In this document: piece by piece, positions 1 to 7,586 of the stretch
Layout of the letters: each line of letters opens with the position of its first letter
Position numbering within the stretch: position 1 is the stretch's first letter
Translations under genes and position numbers: made by a program
The notes under the pieces: model-generated
Seen by the model: the letters and a program-made list of their open reading frames with translations, nothing else
What the model was told of the DNA's origin: nothing
The model's database searches: none
DNA from: CAYUIG01 sp964444685
GTDB lineage: Bacteria > Gemmatimonadota > Gemmatimonadetes > Longimicrobiales > RSA9
Assembly (NCBI GenBank): GCA_964444685.1
Contig: CAYUIG010000006.1
Span: 32,397-96,396, forward strand
DNA length: 64,000 nt
Direction: 5' to 3'

Positions 1-127
1 GTGCGCGGAAGAGGTAGTCGGCTGGGCCGCCGATGCGGAACGTGGTCATGGGTGCGAGTGGAACGTTTCGTTCCAGCCGCTGACCGAGTCTCGCCTCGAG
101 CTGCGCGATCCGATCCTGCATGGTCAT
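1..127 (-). CDS. murB: UDP-N-acetylenolpyruvoylglucosamine reductase MurB, N-terminal fragment
   Basis: MurB reduces UDP-GlcNAc-enolpyruvate to UDP-MurNAc with FAD and NADPH in peptidoglycan synthesis. Only the first 42 residues lie in the window; the gene runs off the left edge. The fragment carries the family's N-terminal signature: a conserved NVPLAPMTTFRIGGPADYL segment at about residues 21-39, which is the start of the FAD-binding domain (TTFRIGGPA). The start is taken as the ATG at 127; a second in-frame ATG lies at 121. The upstream SWIB gene is separated from it by a hairpin terminator, so murB probably has its own promoter or depends on read-through. Confidence 0.88.
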   Translation of the reverse strand, partial: MTMQDRIAQLEARLGQRLERNVPLAPMTTFRIGGPADYLFRA

Positions 128-130
128 CCT

Positions 131-167
131 GAAAAAGAAGAGGGGCGCGCCCTCGAGCGCGCCCCTC
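131..167 (-). terminator. Rho-independent terminator after the SWIB gene
   Basis: A perfect 10-bp stem (AGGGGCGCGC at 141-150 pairing with 157-166) with a 6-nt loop is followed on the minus strand by a pyrimidine run CTTCTTTTTC. It sits between the stop of the SWIB gene (197) and the murB start (127), so it should end SWIB transcription. Confidence 0.8.
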
Positions 168-196
168 CCCACCGCGTTCTGAACGGAACCTGAACC

Positions 197-934
197 CTAC
201 TTGAGATTGTTGCTCACGTACTTCGTGAGCTCGAACATCGAGAGCCGGGCCTTGCCCGTCACGCGCTGCAGCTTCGCATCCGCGTTGATCTGTCGACGCT
301 CTTTCGGATCCTGGAGACCGTTCTTCTTGATGTAATCCCACACCCGCTTGGTGGCCTCGGTCCGCGGCAGCGAGCCGGAACCAACGATCTCGGCCAGAGC
401 AGGCGATGGGGTAAGGGCCTTCATGAAGGCGGGATTTGGAGCCCGCTTCTTCCTGGCGGTCTTCTTCGCCGCCTTCTTGGCGCCGGCCTTCCGAGCTGAC
501 TTCGTGGCCGCCTTCTTGGCGCCGGACCTGCGGGCGGCCTTCTTAGGGCTGGACTTCTTCGCGGCCTTCCGGGCGGACTTCCGGGCGGACTTCCGCGCCG
601 TCTTGCGTGCGCCCTTGCGTGCGCCCTTACGCGCGCCCTTACGAGCGCCCGCGCGCTTCTTCGCCGCGCCGCGCTTGGCGGTCTTCTTGGCGCCCGCGCG
701 CTTGCGCGTCGCCTTCTTCATCCCGCCGCGCTTCGCCGCCCGCTTCGCGGGACGACGGGCCGTCTTCTTCGCGGCCTTACGTGCGGTCGACTTCTTCGCC
801 GCTGCGCGCTTCGCCGGACGACGGGCCGTCTTCTTCGCGCCCTTGCGTGCCGACTTCTTCGCAGCGGTCTTGCGCGCCGCGGGCCTCTTCGCCGCAGCGG
901 CCTTCTTCCTTCCGGACTTCCTGGTCGGTGCCAT
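197..934 (-). CDS. SWIB/MDM2-domain protein with a long histone H1-like basic tail
   Basis: 245 aa. Residues 1 to about 166 are almost entirely Lys, Arg and Ala (repeats such as AKKTARRPAKRAA, occurring twice, and RKGA occurring in series), like eukaryotic histone H1 and bacterial Hc1/HctB tails. Residues about 167-245 form a SWIB/MDM2 domain (PRTEATKRVWDYIKKNGLQD and a C-terminal MFELTKYVSNNL). Inference: a nucleoid-associated DNA-compacting protein in which the tail binds DNA and the SWIB domain binds a protein partner. The start at 934 is chosen over an upstream ATG at 1000 because it follows an AGGGAGAGAGG ribosome-binding site. The 5' leader contains a small hairpin at 977-992. The gene ends in a clear terminator. 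Confidence 0.87.
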   Translation of the reverse strand: MAPTRKSGRKKAAAAKRPAARKTAAKKSARKGAKKTARRPAKRAAAKKSTARKAAKKTARRPAKRAAKRGGMKKATRKRAGAKKTAKRGAAKKRAGARKGARKGARKGARKTARKSARKSARKAAKKSSPKKAARRSGAKKAATKSARKAGAKKAAKKTARKKRAPNPAFMKALTPSPALAEIVGSGSLPRTEATKRVWDYIKKNGLQDPKERRQINADAKLQRVTGKARLSMFELTKYVSNNLK

Positions 935-1059
935 AGCCTCTCTCCCTGAGTCGTTGAGAAGAACGCGGTGAGCGAAGCACCGTTCGCGGTGCGAGAACAA
1001 AAATGAATGCGTTTCTTCGGGGGCGCAATAAAAAAATTTTGGAATCCCCCCAGATGCGC

Positions 1060-1091
1060 CCCTAGGGAGTCCCCTAGGGAGCCCCCTAGGG
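1060..1091. repeat. Three tandem CCCTAGGG palindromes at exact 12-bp spacing
   Basis: The 8-bp palindrome CCCTAGGG occurs at 1060-1067, 1072-1079 and 1084-1091, each copy offset by 12 bp. The array lies in the space between the psd stop and the SWIB start, next to an AT-rich patch at 1029-1042. It could be a cooperative protein-binding array for the SWIB promoter. A short hairpin (TCGAAC/GTTCGA, 1095-1110) lies next to it on the psd side. Confidence 0.6.
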
Positions 1092-1144
1092 ATGTCGAAC
1101 GGGGGTTCGATGTCGGGTTGTCGAGGTCGCGTACATGGTAGTCA

Positions 1145-2035
1145 TCACACGCGTGCGATGACCTCGCCGAGACGCAGCTCGCGACCCGCGCGCAGGTCGT
1201 CGGACAGACGTACACGACCCCGTTCGAAGAGGGCGATGACGGTCGAGCCGAGATGGAAGGACATGACCTCATCACCCGCGCGAACGGGGACGGTCGGGTC
1301 GTACGTGCGCAGGTGTTCGCGGACGGATCGGACGTTTCCGACGCGGCCGTCGCGACCCCATTCGAGGTCGAACGCCGTGGCGATGCGGCCGACGTTGTAC
1401 GCGCCGACGGCGACGAGACACAGGCGTCCGATCGGGGTGTCGAAGTGGGTGATGACGCGCTCGTTCCGGGGGAAGAGCTCGTCGATGTGCGCGACCGCCG
1501 CGGCGTTCACGGGGAGCAGCCGGCCGGGTACGTGACGCGCGTGTGTGATGCCACCATCGCAGGGTGCGTGGATGCGATGGTAGTGGCGCGGGCTGAGGTA
1601 GAGGGTGACGAACGTACCGCCGTGGAAGGGTGCGGCATCGTGCTCGCTGTCGAGCAGTGCAGCGATCCGGTAGCGACGACCCTTGGCCTGGAGCGCGGTA
1701 CCGTCGTGCACGATACCGGACTCGCCGACGATGCCATCGACCGGCGAACCGGCGGTGCCGGGATGGTCGGGCCAGCGCCGGGAGCCGGGGCGGAGACGTC
1801 GCACGAAAAAGGCATCGAGGGAGGGATACGCATCGAGCGGCAGCTCGGCCTCGGCGATGTCGATGCCGGTGGAGCGGGCGAACGCGCCGAGGATGGGGCG
1901 GCGCAGCGGACGCGGGATGGGCACGTCGGCGATGCGGCCGAACGCGCGGCTGAGTGCGGGCTGCGGCAGCCGTGCGACGAGTGCGAGCAGGACGCGCCAG
2001 CGAACGGTCGGCGGCGATACGTCGGGCGTGCTCAC
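1145..2035 (-). CDS. psd: Phosphatidylserine decarboxylase proenzyme
   Basis: 296 aa. Makes phosphatidylethanolamine by decarboxylating phosphatidylserine at the membrane. The self-cleavage motif LGST is at residues 262-265; cleavage between Gly263 and Ser264 would give a beta chain of 263 residues and a 33-residue pyruvoyl alpha chain, as the family requires. Other conserved blocks are SPVDGIVGE and LYLSPRHYHRIHAP. The start is GTG at 2035, overlapping the upstream lipoprotein stop in a GTGA, so translation is coupled. No phosphatidylserine synthase gene is adjacent. Confidence 0.93.
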   Translation of the reverse strand: MSTPDVSPPTVRWRVLLALVARLPQPALSRAFGRIADVPIPRPLRRPILGAFARSTGIDIAEAELPLDAYPSLDAFFVRRLRPGSRRWPDHPGTAGSPVDGIVGESGIVHDGTALQAKGRRYRIAALLDSEHDAAPFHGGTFVTLYLSPRHYHRIHAPCDGGITHARHVPGRLLPVNAAAVAHIDELFPRNERVITHFDTPIGRLCLVAVGAYNVGRIATAFDLEWGRDGRVGNVRSVREHLRTYDPTVPVRAGDEVMSFHLGSTVIALFERGRVRLSDDLRAGRELRLGEVIARV

Positions 2036-3219
2036 GCGCCCGGCTTCACGAGCTCGTGCACGCGCACGACCTCGGGGTCATCACCGGAGCGCCAGTGCGC
2101 GAGGATGAAGTCGCTGCCGATGTCCAGGATGCGGACGCCCGCGGGCAGCTCGACGCGTGCGAGCCACCGTCCGTCGGGCGCGATGACGTTCCACGCGCGC
2201 GGCGGCTGCCCGAAGAGCGGCGGCTCCCCGAGCCAGAGGTTGTCGTCCGCGTCGACGAGCAGGGTGGCGTAGGGTGCGTGCGTGTCGGGTCGCGGCGCGG
2301 CGAGTACGCGGGCGACCATGCGTTCGCGCAGGTCCTGGGGCGAGCTCGCGAGCGCAGCGCGCACGGCCTGTTCGTACGCGTTCATGTCGGCGTCCGTCAC
2401 CGGCCGGGACCCGGCCGACCAGCGGTAGATGCGCAGCAGGTCGCCGGTCGGTGCGAACACGCGGACCTCGGGTGCGTCGCCGTTGCCGACCACGACGCGG
2501 CCGTCGCTCACACCGATGACACTGGCCCGGCCGAACGGACGCGGGACGGTGCCGCGCGTGTTGCCCTCGACGCGCACGAAGATCTCGTCGTGCGCGGTCC
2601 GCACCAGCGTATCGATCGCGAGCGTGGCGGGGTGGAAGCGGTAGACGAGCGCGGAGTCGCGGAGCAGTGCCTGCGGCTCGAAGGTCGCGATCGGCTCGGG
2701 CCCAAAGCGCGTGGAACCGATCCAGCTCCCATCCGGGAGCGGGTGCGGCCGGTGCGGCGGTACGCCGCGTCCGATGGCGGGCATCTCGATCACGCGCACG
2801 CGCAGGCCGCCGGGTCTCACGATCGAGACCTGGTTCGTGCCCGAGTCGTAGATCGCGACCGTGTCCCCGCGCAGCCTTTCGATCCCGGTGATCGAGCGGA
2901 ACGCCGGCGGGTCACCAACCGATCCGTCCAGCGTTCGCACGGAGCTGCCATCCGGATCGTAGAACCGGACGATGGCGGGGCCGGCGCGCAGCACGATCGA
3001 GCCATCGGCCAGCGCCGTTCCAGCCGTCGCCTGGCCGGGCGGCGGTGCGCCGGGTGCGGATGCCGGGATCTCCACGCGCGCATCACCGAGCCGCCACGTC
3101 TCGAGCGGGCCATCGGTCTCGACGATGCGCACACTCGCGCTGTCGCGCGTCGCGACGCCCGCGCCCTGCGGCTCGGAGGTGCACGCGGCGAGCAGGAGCA
3201 GAACGAGGAGTGCGCGCAT
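2032..3219 (-). CDS. Lipoprotein, predicted beta-propeller (6-bladed type), unknown role
   Basis: 395 aa. The N-terminus is a lipoprotein signal with lipobox LAAC near residues 11-14 after MRALLVLLLL. The rest has repeated short strand motifs ending in D-x-G or G-x-x-L turns, typical of secreted propeller proteins of the 6-bladed/TolB-like type, including a final block that reads like DNLWLGEPP. No catalytic motif was recognised. ATG at 3219 is preceded by GGAGGGAGGG. It overlaps the csaA stop by one base (TGATG) and the psd start by four, so it belongs to the csaA-psd operon. Confidence 0.75.
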   Translation of the reverse strand: MRALLVLLLLAACTSEPQGAGVATRDSASVRIVETDGPLETWRLGDARVEIPASAPGAPPPGQATAGTALADGSIVLRAGPAIVRFYDPDGSSVRTLDGSVGDPPAFRSITGIERLRGDTVAIYDSGTNQVSIVRPGGLRVRVIEMPAIGRGVPPHRPHPLPDGSWIGSTRFGPEPIATFEPQALLRDSALVYRFHPATLAIDTLVRTAHDEIFVRVEGNTRGTVPRPFGRASVIGVSDGRVVVGNGDAPEVRVFAPTGDLLRIYRWSAGSRPVTDADMNAYEQAVRAALASSPQDLRERMVARVLAAPRPDTHAPYATLLVDADDNLWLGEPPLFGQPPRAWNVIAPDGRWLARVELPAGVRILDIGSDFILAHWRSGDDPEVVRVHELVKPGA

Positions 3220-3548
3220 CAGAAGACCCTCCCTCCGATCGGGACGTCCTGATCCGGCGAGAGCAGGACGACCGCACCCTCCTCGTCGGGCACGCCGAGC
3301 ACGAGGACTTCCGACTCGAAGCCGGCGATGCGTTTGGGCGGGAAGTTCACGACCGCGATGACGAGCCGGCCGGCGAGCGTCTCGGGCGCGTAGTGTTTCG
3401 TGATCTGCGCGCTGGACCGCTTCACGCCCAGCGGGCCGAAGTCGATCCAGAGGCGCAGCGCAGGCTTGCGTGCTTCGGGAAACGTCTCGGCGCGCTGGAT
3501 GCGTCCCACGCGCATGTCCACGTTCTCGAAATCGGACCATTCGATCAT
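3219..3548 (-). CDS. csaA: CsaA-like tRNA-binding-fold protein
   Basis: 109 aa, a stand-alone OB-fold tRNA-binding domain as in CsaA and the C-terminus of MetRS. The family segments are visible: VDMRVGRI near the start, a central SSAQITKHY, the AVVNFPPKRIAGFESEVLVLG core and a C-terminal VPIGGRVF. CsaA is described as an export-associated chaperone and tRNA-binding protein. The start ATG at 3548 overlaps the upstream glycosyltransferase stop (ATGA). Confidence 0.88.
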   Translation of the reverse strand: MIEWSDFENVDMRVGRIQRAETFPEARKPALRLWIDFGPLGVKRSSAQITKHYAPETLAGRLVIAVVNFPPKRIAGFESEVLVLGVPDEEGAVVLLSPDQDVPIGGRVF

Positions 3549-5017
3549 GCCGGCAGCAGTCCCTCGAGCAGCCGCGCCCACGCGCGCAGCTGACTGAAGA
3601 TCAGGAAATGTTCGTGCACCCGTCGCTGCGCGTTGCGGCCCCAGCGGTCCAGGGCGTCGGGGTCCCCCAGCATCTCGACGAGTGCATCCGCGATCTGCGC
3701 AGGCGAAGATGGGTCCGCTATGAGCCGCCCGTCCAGCCGGTCCCGCACCTGCTGCTTCGGACCGCACGCGCGTGAGTTCGTCAGCACGGGCACGCGCTTC
3801 CACATCGCCTCGGTCACGGTCAGGCCGAACCCCTCGCGCAGGGAGTTCTGCACGACGATGGTCGAGGCCCGCTGGAGCGCGTTCACGATGCGCGCGTTCT
3901 CATCGACCGACGCCATCGGCAGCGCGACGAGGAAAACGTCCGCGCGGATGTCGGGTTCGAGCGAACGGTGGAGGTCGATGATCGCCTCCAGCACTTCCAC
4001 GCCCTCGGGGTCGTCCGCGATCGAGTCGGGCTCCGGTCCGGCCAGCACCAGGCGGCTCAACTCGAGTGCGCGCCGGTGACCTTCGTCCAGCTCTCCGAGT
4101 TCGCCCCTGACGAGGCGCTGCTTGAGCAGGACGAATCCTTCCATCAGCGGGCGCCAGCCCTTCAGCCGGTCCCAGCGGGAGACCTGCGTGATGATGGGCC
4201 GGCCGAGCAGCCGGATGTCCGTCTTTTCCGCGGCCGGCACGAACCCGCCGTCGTGCAGCACGCGCGCACCCGGCTCGAACGCGGGCGTGGGCACGGGCGT
4301 GTCCAGGTGCGCGAGTCCCGCGTTCACCAGCGTACCGACCACGGCCGGGATGCCGAGGGCGCGGTTCTTCGGCGTGAGCGGATCGATGCCGGGATAGATG
4401 ATCGAGCTGCGGCCGGCCAGGTAGTCCGGGATGTACTCGGGCGCGGAGAACACGGCATGACGGTACCCCTCGAAATACGGGCGCAGGAACCGCCACGCCA
4501 TACGCGTGCAGGCGTTGCGCGCATCGAGTCCGATGTGGCTCCTCCAGATGGCCAGCACGTCGACCTTCTCTGCGATGATGCGGCCGAGCGGGAGGGGCTG
4601 CGGGTCGTGGACGACCAGGATGTCGCCGGGCTGGATGCGCTCCAGCAGCGCGGCCGCGTTCTCGCGGTTCACGCGCTCGAAGAGGCGCCGGTCCGACGCG
4701 TGCAGCCGGCCCGCGTCCTCGCCGTGAATCATGTTGTGCAGGCGCTTCGTGAGCCGGAAGAAGGCGGGATCGTCACTCTCGAGGACCAGCCATTCGGTGG
4801 CGACGCCGAGCTCGCGCAGGATGCAAACGATGGGCGGCAGCATCTCCGCGACGCCGCCGCCCCGTTCCGTCGAGTTCACCATCCACACGGTCCGCCGCTC
4901 GAAGCGCGGCGCGAGCCGTTCCGCTTCGGCGCGGAGTTCGTGCACGGCGCCCACGAGGTGGGCGACCGCCTCGAGATCGGCCAGACTCGCGACCGGGCCG
5001 ACCTCGACCGTACGCAT
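3545..5017 (-). CDS. GT4-family glycosyltransferase, TreT-like (trehalose synthase type)
   Basis: 490 aa, GT-B fold. The N-terminal TERGGGVAEML block (about residue 50) and the C-terminal nucleotide-sugar EX7E motif (Glu395 to Glu403, in REGFGLTVTEAM) mark a retaining GT4 enzyme. The overall match is to trehalose glycosyltransferring synthases, which join NDP-glucose and glucose; a role in trehalose or glucosylglycerate-type osmolyte synthesis is inferred. It is the first gene of the run leading to csaA and psd. Donor and acceptor cannot be read from sequence. Confidence 0.82.
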   Translation of the reverse strand: MRTVEVGPVASLADLEAVAHLVGAVHELRAEAERLAPRFERRTVWMVNSTERGGGVAEMLPPIVCILRELGVATEWLVLESDDPAFFRLTKRLHNMIHGEDAGRLHASDRRLFERVNRENAAALLERIQPGDILVVHDPQPLPLGRIIAEKVDVLAIWRSHIGLDARNACTRMAWRFLRPYFEGYRHAVFSAPEYIPDYLAGRSSIIYPGIDPLTPKNRALGIPAVVGTLVNAGLAHLDTPVPTPAFEPGARVLHDGGFVPAAEKTDIRLLGRPIITQVSRWDRLKGWRPLMEGFVLLKQRLVRGELGELDEGHRRALELSRLVLAGPEPDSIADDPEGVEVLEAIIDLHRSLEPDIRADVFLVALPMASVDENARIVNALQRASTIVVQNSLREGFGLTVTEAMWKRVPVLTNSRACGPKQQVRDRLDGRLIADPSSPAQIADALVEMLGDPDALDRWGRNAQRRVHEHFLIFSQLRAWARLLEGLLPA

Positions 5018-5021
5018 CGGA

Positions 5022-5348
5022 CTACTGGTACTTCACCGCCGTGCCGCTGGCACTCACCATGAGCATCCCGCCCGTCTGCCCGGCACTCAGCGTTTCGTAG
5101 TCGAGGTCCACCGCGACGACCGCGTTCGCACCCAGCGACTGCGCCGCGGCGATCATCTCGTCGAGCGCGATCTGCTTCGCCTTGCGCAGCTCCTGCTCGT
5201 ACGCCGCGGAGCGGCCGCCCACGATATCGCGAATTCCGGCGAAGAAGTCCTTGAATATGTTCGCGCCGAGAATCGCCTCACCCGTCACCAGCCCGAGGTA
5301 TTCCGTGATCCTGTGATTCTCGAGCGTGTTGGTCGTCGTCACGAGCAT
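5022..5348 (-). CDS. UPF0145 / YbjQ-family protein
   Basis: 108 aa from ATG 5348. Matches the YbjQ (UPF0145, heavy-metal-binding-domain) family: MLVTTTNTLENHRI at the N-terminus, the LGLVTGEAILGANIFKDFF core and the C-terminal SLGANAVVAVDLDYE block. These proteins form small pentameric assemblies; their function is not established. ATG at 5348 has a GAGGGG site just upstream; the in-frame ATG at 5387 would run back towards the M14 stop and lacks that support. Confidence 0.85.
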   Translation of the reverse strand: MLVTTTNTLENHRITEYLGLVTGEAILGANIFKDFFAGIRDIVGGRSAAYEQELRKAKQIALDEMIAAAQSLGANAVVAVDLDYETLSAGQTGGMLMVSASGTAVKYQ

Positions 5349-5355
5349 GGTCCCC

Positions 5356-7251
5356 TCAATTCCCCGTTTCACCAATGGTAATCTCACGCTCCAGCACGCC
5401 CCCGCGCGTGGAGCTCAGCCGCACGGTGGCAGGGATGGCCCCGCCACCGCGGACACGCACCCTGAACCGTACCGTCTTCGTCTCGCCCGGCTCCGTCCAG
5501 CCGGAATCGACCGGGCCGTCGTCCGGGTCGATGATCGTCGCGGTCGTGCCCTCCGGCGGCTCCAGGTCGAGCGTAACGCGGTCCGGACGCACGATCTTTA
5601 CCAGCTGCGCCTGCCGGAGCGCCGTCGGCAGCCTGCCCGCGTTCCGCCAGCCGACCGTCACCTCGTACGTGGCGCTGTCGCCGCGCGCGTTCGTGCGCCG
5701 CACGCGCACGTCCGTCCACTCCAGCTCGGGGAGCGACATCGCCATGCGCAGGTTGAAGCGTGCCTGGTTGCCTGCCACCTGCTCCAGCATGCGCGGCGGC
5801 CCGTTCTGCGAAAAGAACTTCGGATGGAAGCCGCCCACCTCCACATCGCCCCAGTGCGGCACGGTCTTCGGCGTCCACTCCATGAAGCCCTCGCCGTCAT
5901 TCTCGCGGTCATCCCAGATCAGCGCGTCGAGCTGGTCGCGCTCGCCGTCGCCGTTTTCGTCCGCGAAGATGCCGCCGTTCCACAGCTCGTCGCCGTACCA
6001 GATGGCGCCGTAGTACCAGTAGCCGAAGTCCGGTCCGTGGCCGAACAGCGGATTGCCCTCGGCCTCGTCCGGGTCGTCGCCGCGGGTGGCGTAGTTCCAG
6101 TACACGTCGCCGGCCCAGGGATAGCCGGTGATGTTCTGGCCGACCGTGTCGAAGTGGAGGTAGTACCGCAGGTCCTCCGGGTACATCCGCTCCTCGCTCT
6201 TCGACGTCGAGGGCGGACGCAGGTGCATCGGCACACGCGTGTCCATCGAGTTGACGACCGTGATGTTCGGATGCGCGAGTAGCCAGAGCACGACGGCGCG
6301 CGTCTCCGGCTCGCTCAACGGATGCGCGCCTGCGCCGAACTGCGTGTAGCCGCGACCGGTCTCATCGCCGCCGACATCGGGACGCCAGTTCTCGAGATAG
6401 TTCCGATGGAGGTCGAGCCCGCCGATGCCGTCCTCGTTGATCCGGCCATCGCCGTCGTTGTCGATGCCTTCCGTGATCACGCGATAGATCGGCGTTTCAC
6501 CCTCGCGCGCGCGCCGCATGAGACGCGGGTCGCGCTCGTCGGGCACCATTGTCGGCGCGACGGTGTCGGCGCCCTGCATCGTCGGGCGCCACCGGAACTG
6601 GCGGATGACGCCGTCGCCATCCAGGTCGTCGGCGTCGTCCTCATCGAGCAGCCCGTCCCGGTCGTTGTCGACCGGGTGCACGCTGCTGCGGTTGGCCAGC
6701 GCGGTGTGCAGGTACAGGTTCGAGCCGTCCGGGTTGTTCTGCGGCCGCAGATGAATGGCCTTCGTGTCGAGCAGCCGCGTGATCGCCGGGTCCTTGCCGT
6801 AGTTCTCGATCAGGTGCTGCGCGAGCCAGAGCACCGACTCGCTGCCGCTCACCTCACCGCTGTGGCGCCCGCCCTCGAAGAACGCGGCCGGCTTGTCGTT
6901 CGCCTCACCCGTCGACTTGTTGCTGAGCGTGATCTGCAGGATCGGACGGCCCTCGAAGCTCTTCCCGACCTCGTACAGCTCCACGATCTCCGGATGCCGC
7001 TCCGCCCAGCGACGCAGCCACGTGTACATCACGTCCACCGTGTGGTAGCGGTCGAACGTGAGCACGTCGCCGGCTTCATACTCCACCTGCGGATGGCGTA
7101 TGCGCGGGGTGTAGCTCGGTCCATGTCGTTCGGGCCGGAAGGTGTAGGTGTCGGGGTCGCGCTCGCTCTCCGGCGGAACGTCCTGCGCGTATGCGGGAGC
7201 CGCGGTGATGAGTGCGGCGGCGAGCCATGCGTGTCGAACCAGTTTCATCAT
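5356..7251 (-). CDS. Secreted M14-family zinc carboxypeptidase with acidic Ca-binding loops
   Basis: 631 aa with a Sec signal peptide ending AYAQ (about residue 23). The zinc motif HSGE (His130, Glu133), the NNPDGSN substrate-binding block and GLDLHRNY match peptidase family M14. Inside the catalytic domain are acidic DxDxDG loops at about residues 195-215, 263-273 and again near 410-430, probably calcium sites. The C-terminus (about 500-631) looks like a beta-sandwich domain. The start is ATG 7251, overlapping the upstream stop; the second ATG at 7248 has better spacing to GGAGAAGG and is equally possible. Confidence 0.87.
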   Translation of the reverse strand: MMKLVRHAWLAAALITAAPAYAQDVPPESERDPDTYTFRPERHGPSYTPRIRHPQVEYEAGDVLTFDRYHTVDVMYTWLRRWAERHPEIVELYEVGKSFEGRPILQITLSNKSTGEANDKPAAFFEGGRHSGEVSGSESVLWLAQHLIENYGKDPAITRLLDTKAIHLRPQNNPDGSNLYLHTALANRSSVHPVDNDRDGLLDEDDADDLDGDGVIRQFRWRPTMQGADTVAPTMVPDERDPRLMRRAREGETPIYRVITEGIDNDGDGRINEDGIGGLDLHRNYLENWRPDVGGDETGRGYTQFGAGAHPLSEPETRAVVLWLLAHPNITVVNSMDTRVPMHLRPPSTSKSEERMYPEDLRYYLHFDTVGQNITGYPWAGDVYWNYATRGDDPDEAEGNPLFGHGPDFGYWYYGAIWYGDELWNGGIFADENGDGERDQLDALIWDDRENDGEGFMEWTPKTVPHWGDVEVGGFHPKFFSQNGPPRMLEQVAGNQARFNLRMAMSLPELEWTDVRVRRTNARGDSATYEVTVGWRNAGRLPTALRQAQLVKIVRPDRVTLDLEPPEGTTATIIDPDDGPVDSGWTEPGETKTVRFRVRVRGGGAIPATVRLSSTRGGVLEREITIGETGN

Positions 7252-7571
7252 CCTTCTCCAGTGGAACGGCCCTTTTCGAGCTGCTTGTCGAACGCCACGG
7301 CATCGGCGATGCGGTCCACGTCCTCGCGCATGTTGCCGAGTGCCTGTAGCTCCTGCTCGAGGAGCACCACGCGCCGCTCGAGCAGCTTTATCGTCTCGCG
7401 GTCCACGTTGGACTCGCGCAGCCGGGCGATCGCTTCGGATATCGGCTTGATCGCGAATCGGACCGTGAAGCCGGTGACTGGAATGAGAATCATCAACATT
7501 CCGCCGGCGATCGCGATCAGACCGTTCAGGTCGACCGGGAGCACCTGCGGCATCTGCAGCGCCGCGAGCAT
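7248..7571 (-). CDS. Small single-pass membrane protein with a coiled coil
   Basis: 107 aa. Residues about 15-40 form one transmembrane segment (LNGLIAIAGGMLMILIPVTG); residues about 45-95 are heptad-rich (LRESNVDRETIKLLERRV), suggesting a coiled coil on the cytoplasmic side. No family was recognised. It is co-oriented with the M14 peptidase gene and its stop overlaps that gene's start (ATGA), so the two should be co-translated. A related role, such as anchoring or sensing, is only inferred. Confidence 0.7.
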   Translation of the reverse strand: MLAALQMPQVLPVDLNGLIAIAGGMLMILIPVTGFTVRFAIKPISEAIARLRESNVDRETIKLLERRVVLLEQELQALGNMREDVDRIADAVAFDKQLEKGRSTGEG

Positions 7572-7586
7572 CGGAGCCTCCAGGGT

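Noticed and set aside
348..971. Long plus-strand open frame opposite the SWIB gene
   Set aside because: It is the mirror of a Lys/Ala/Arg-rich repeat region; its own translation is Ala/Phe/Arg low complexity with no ribosome-binding site.
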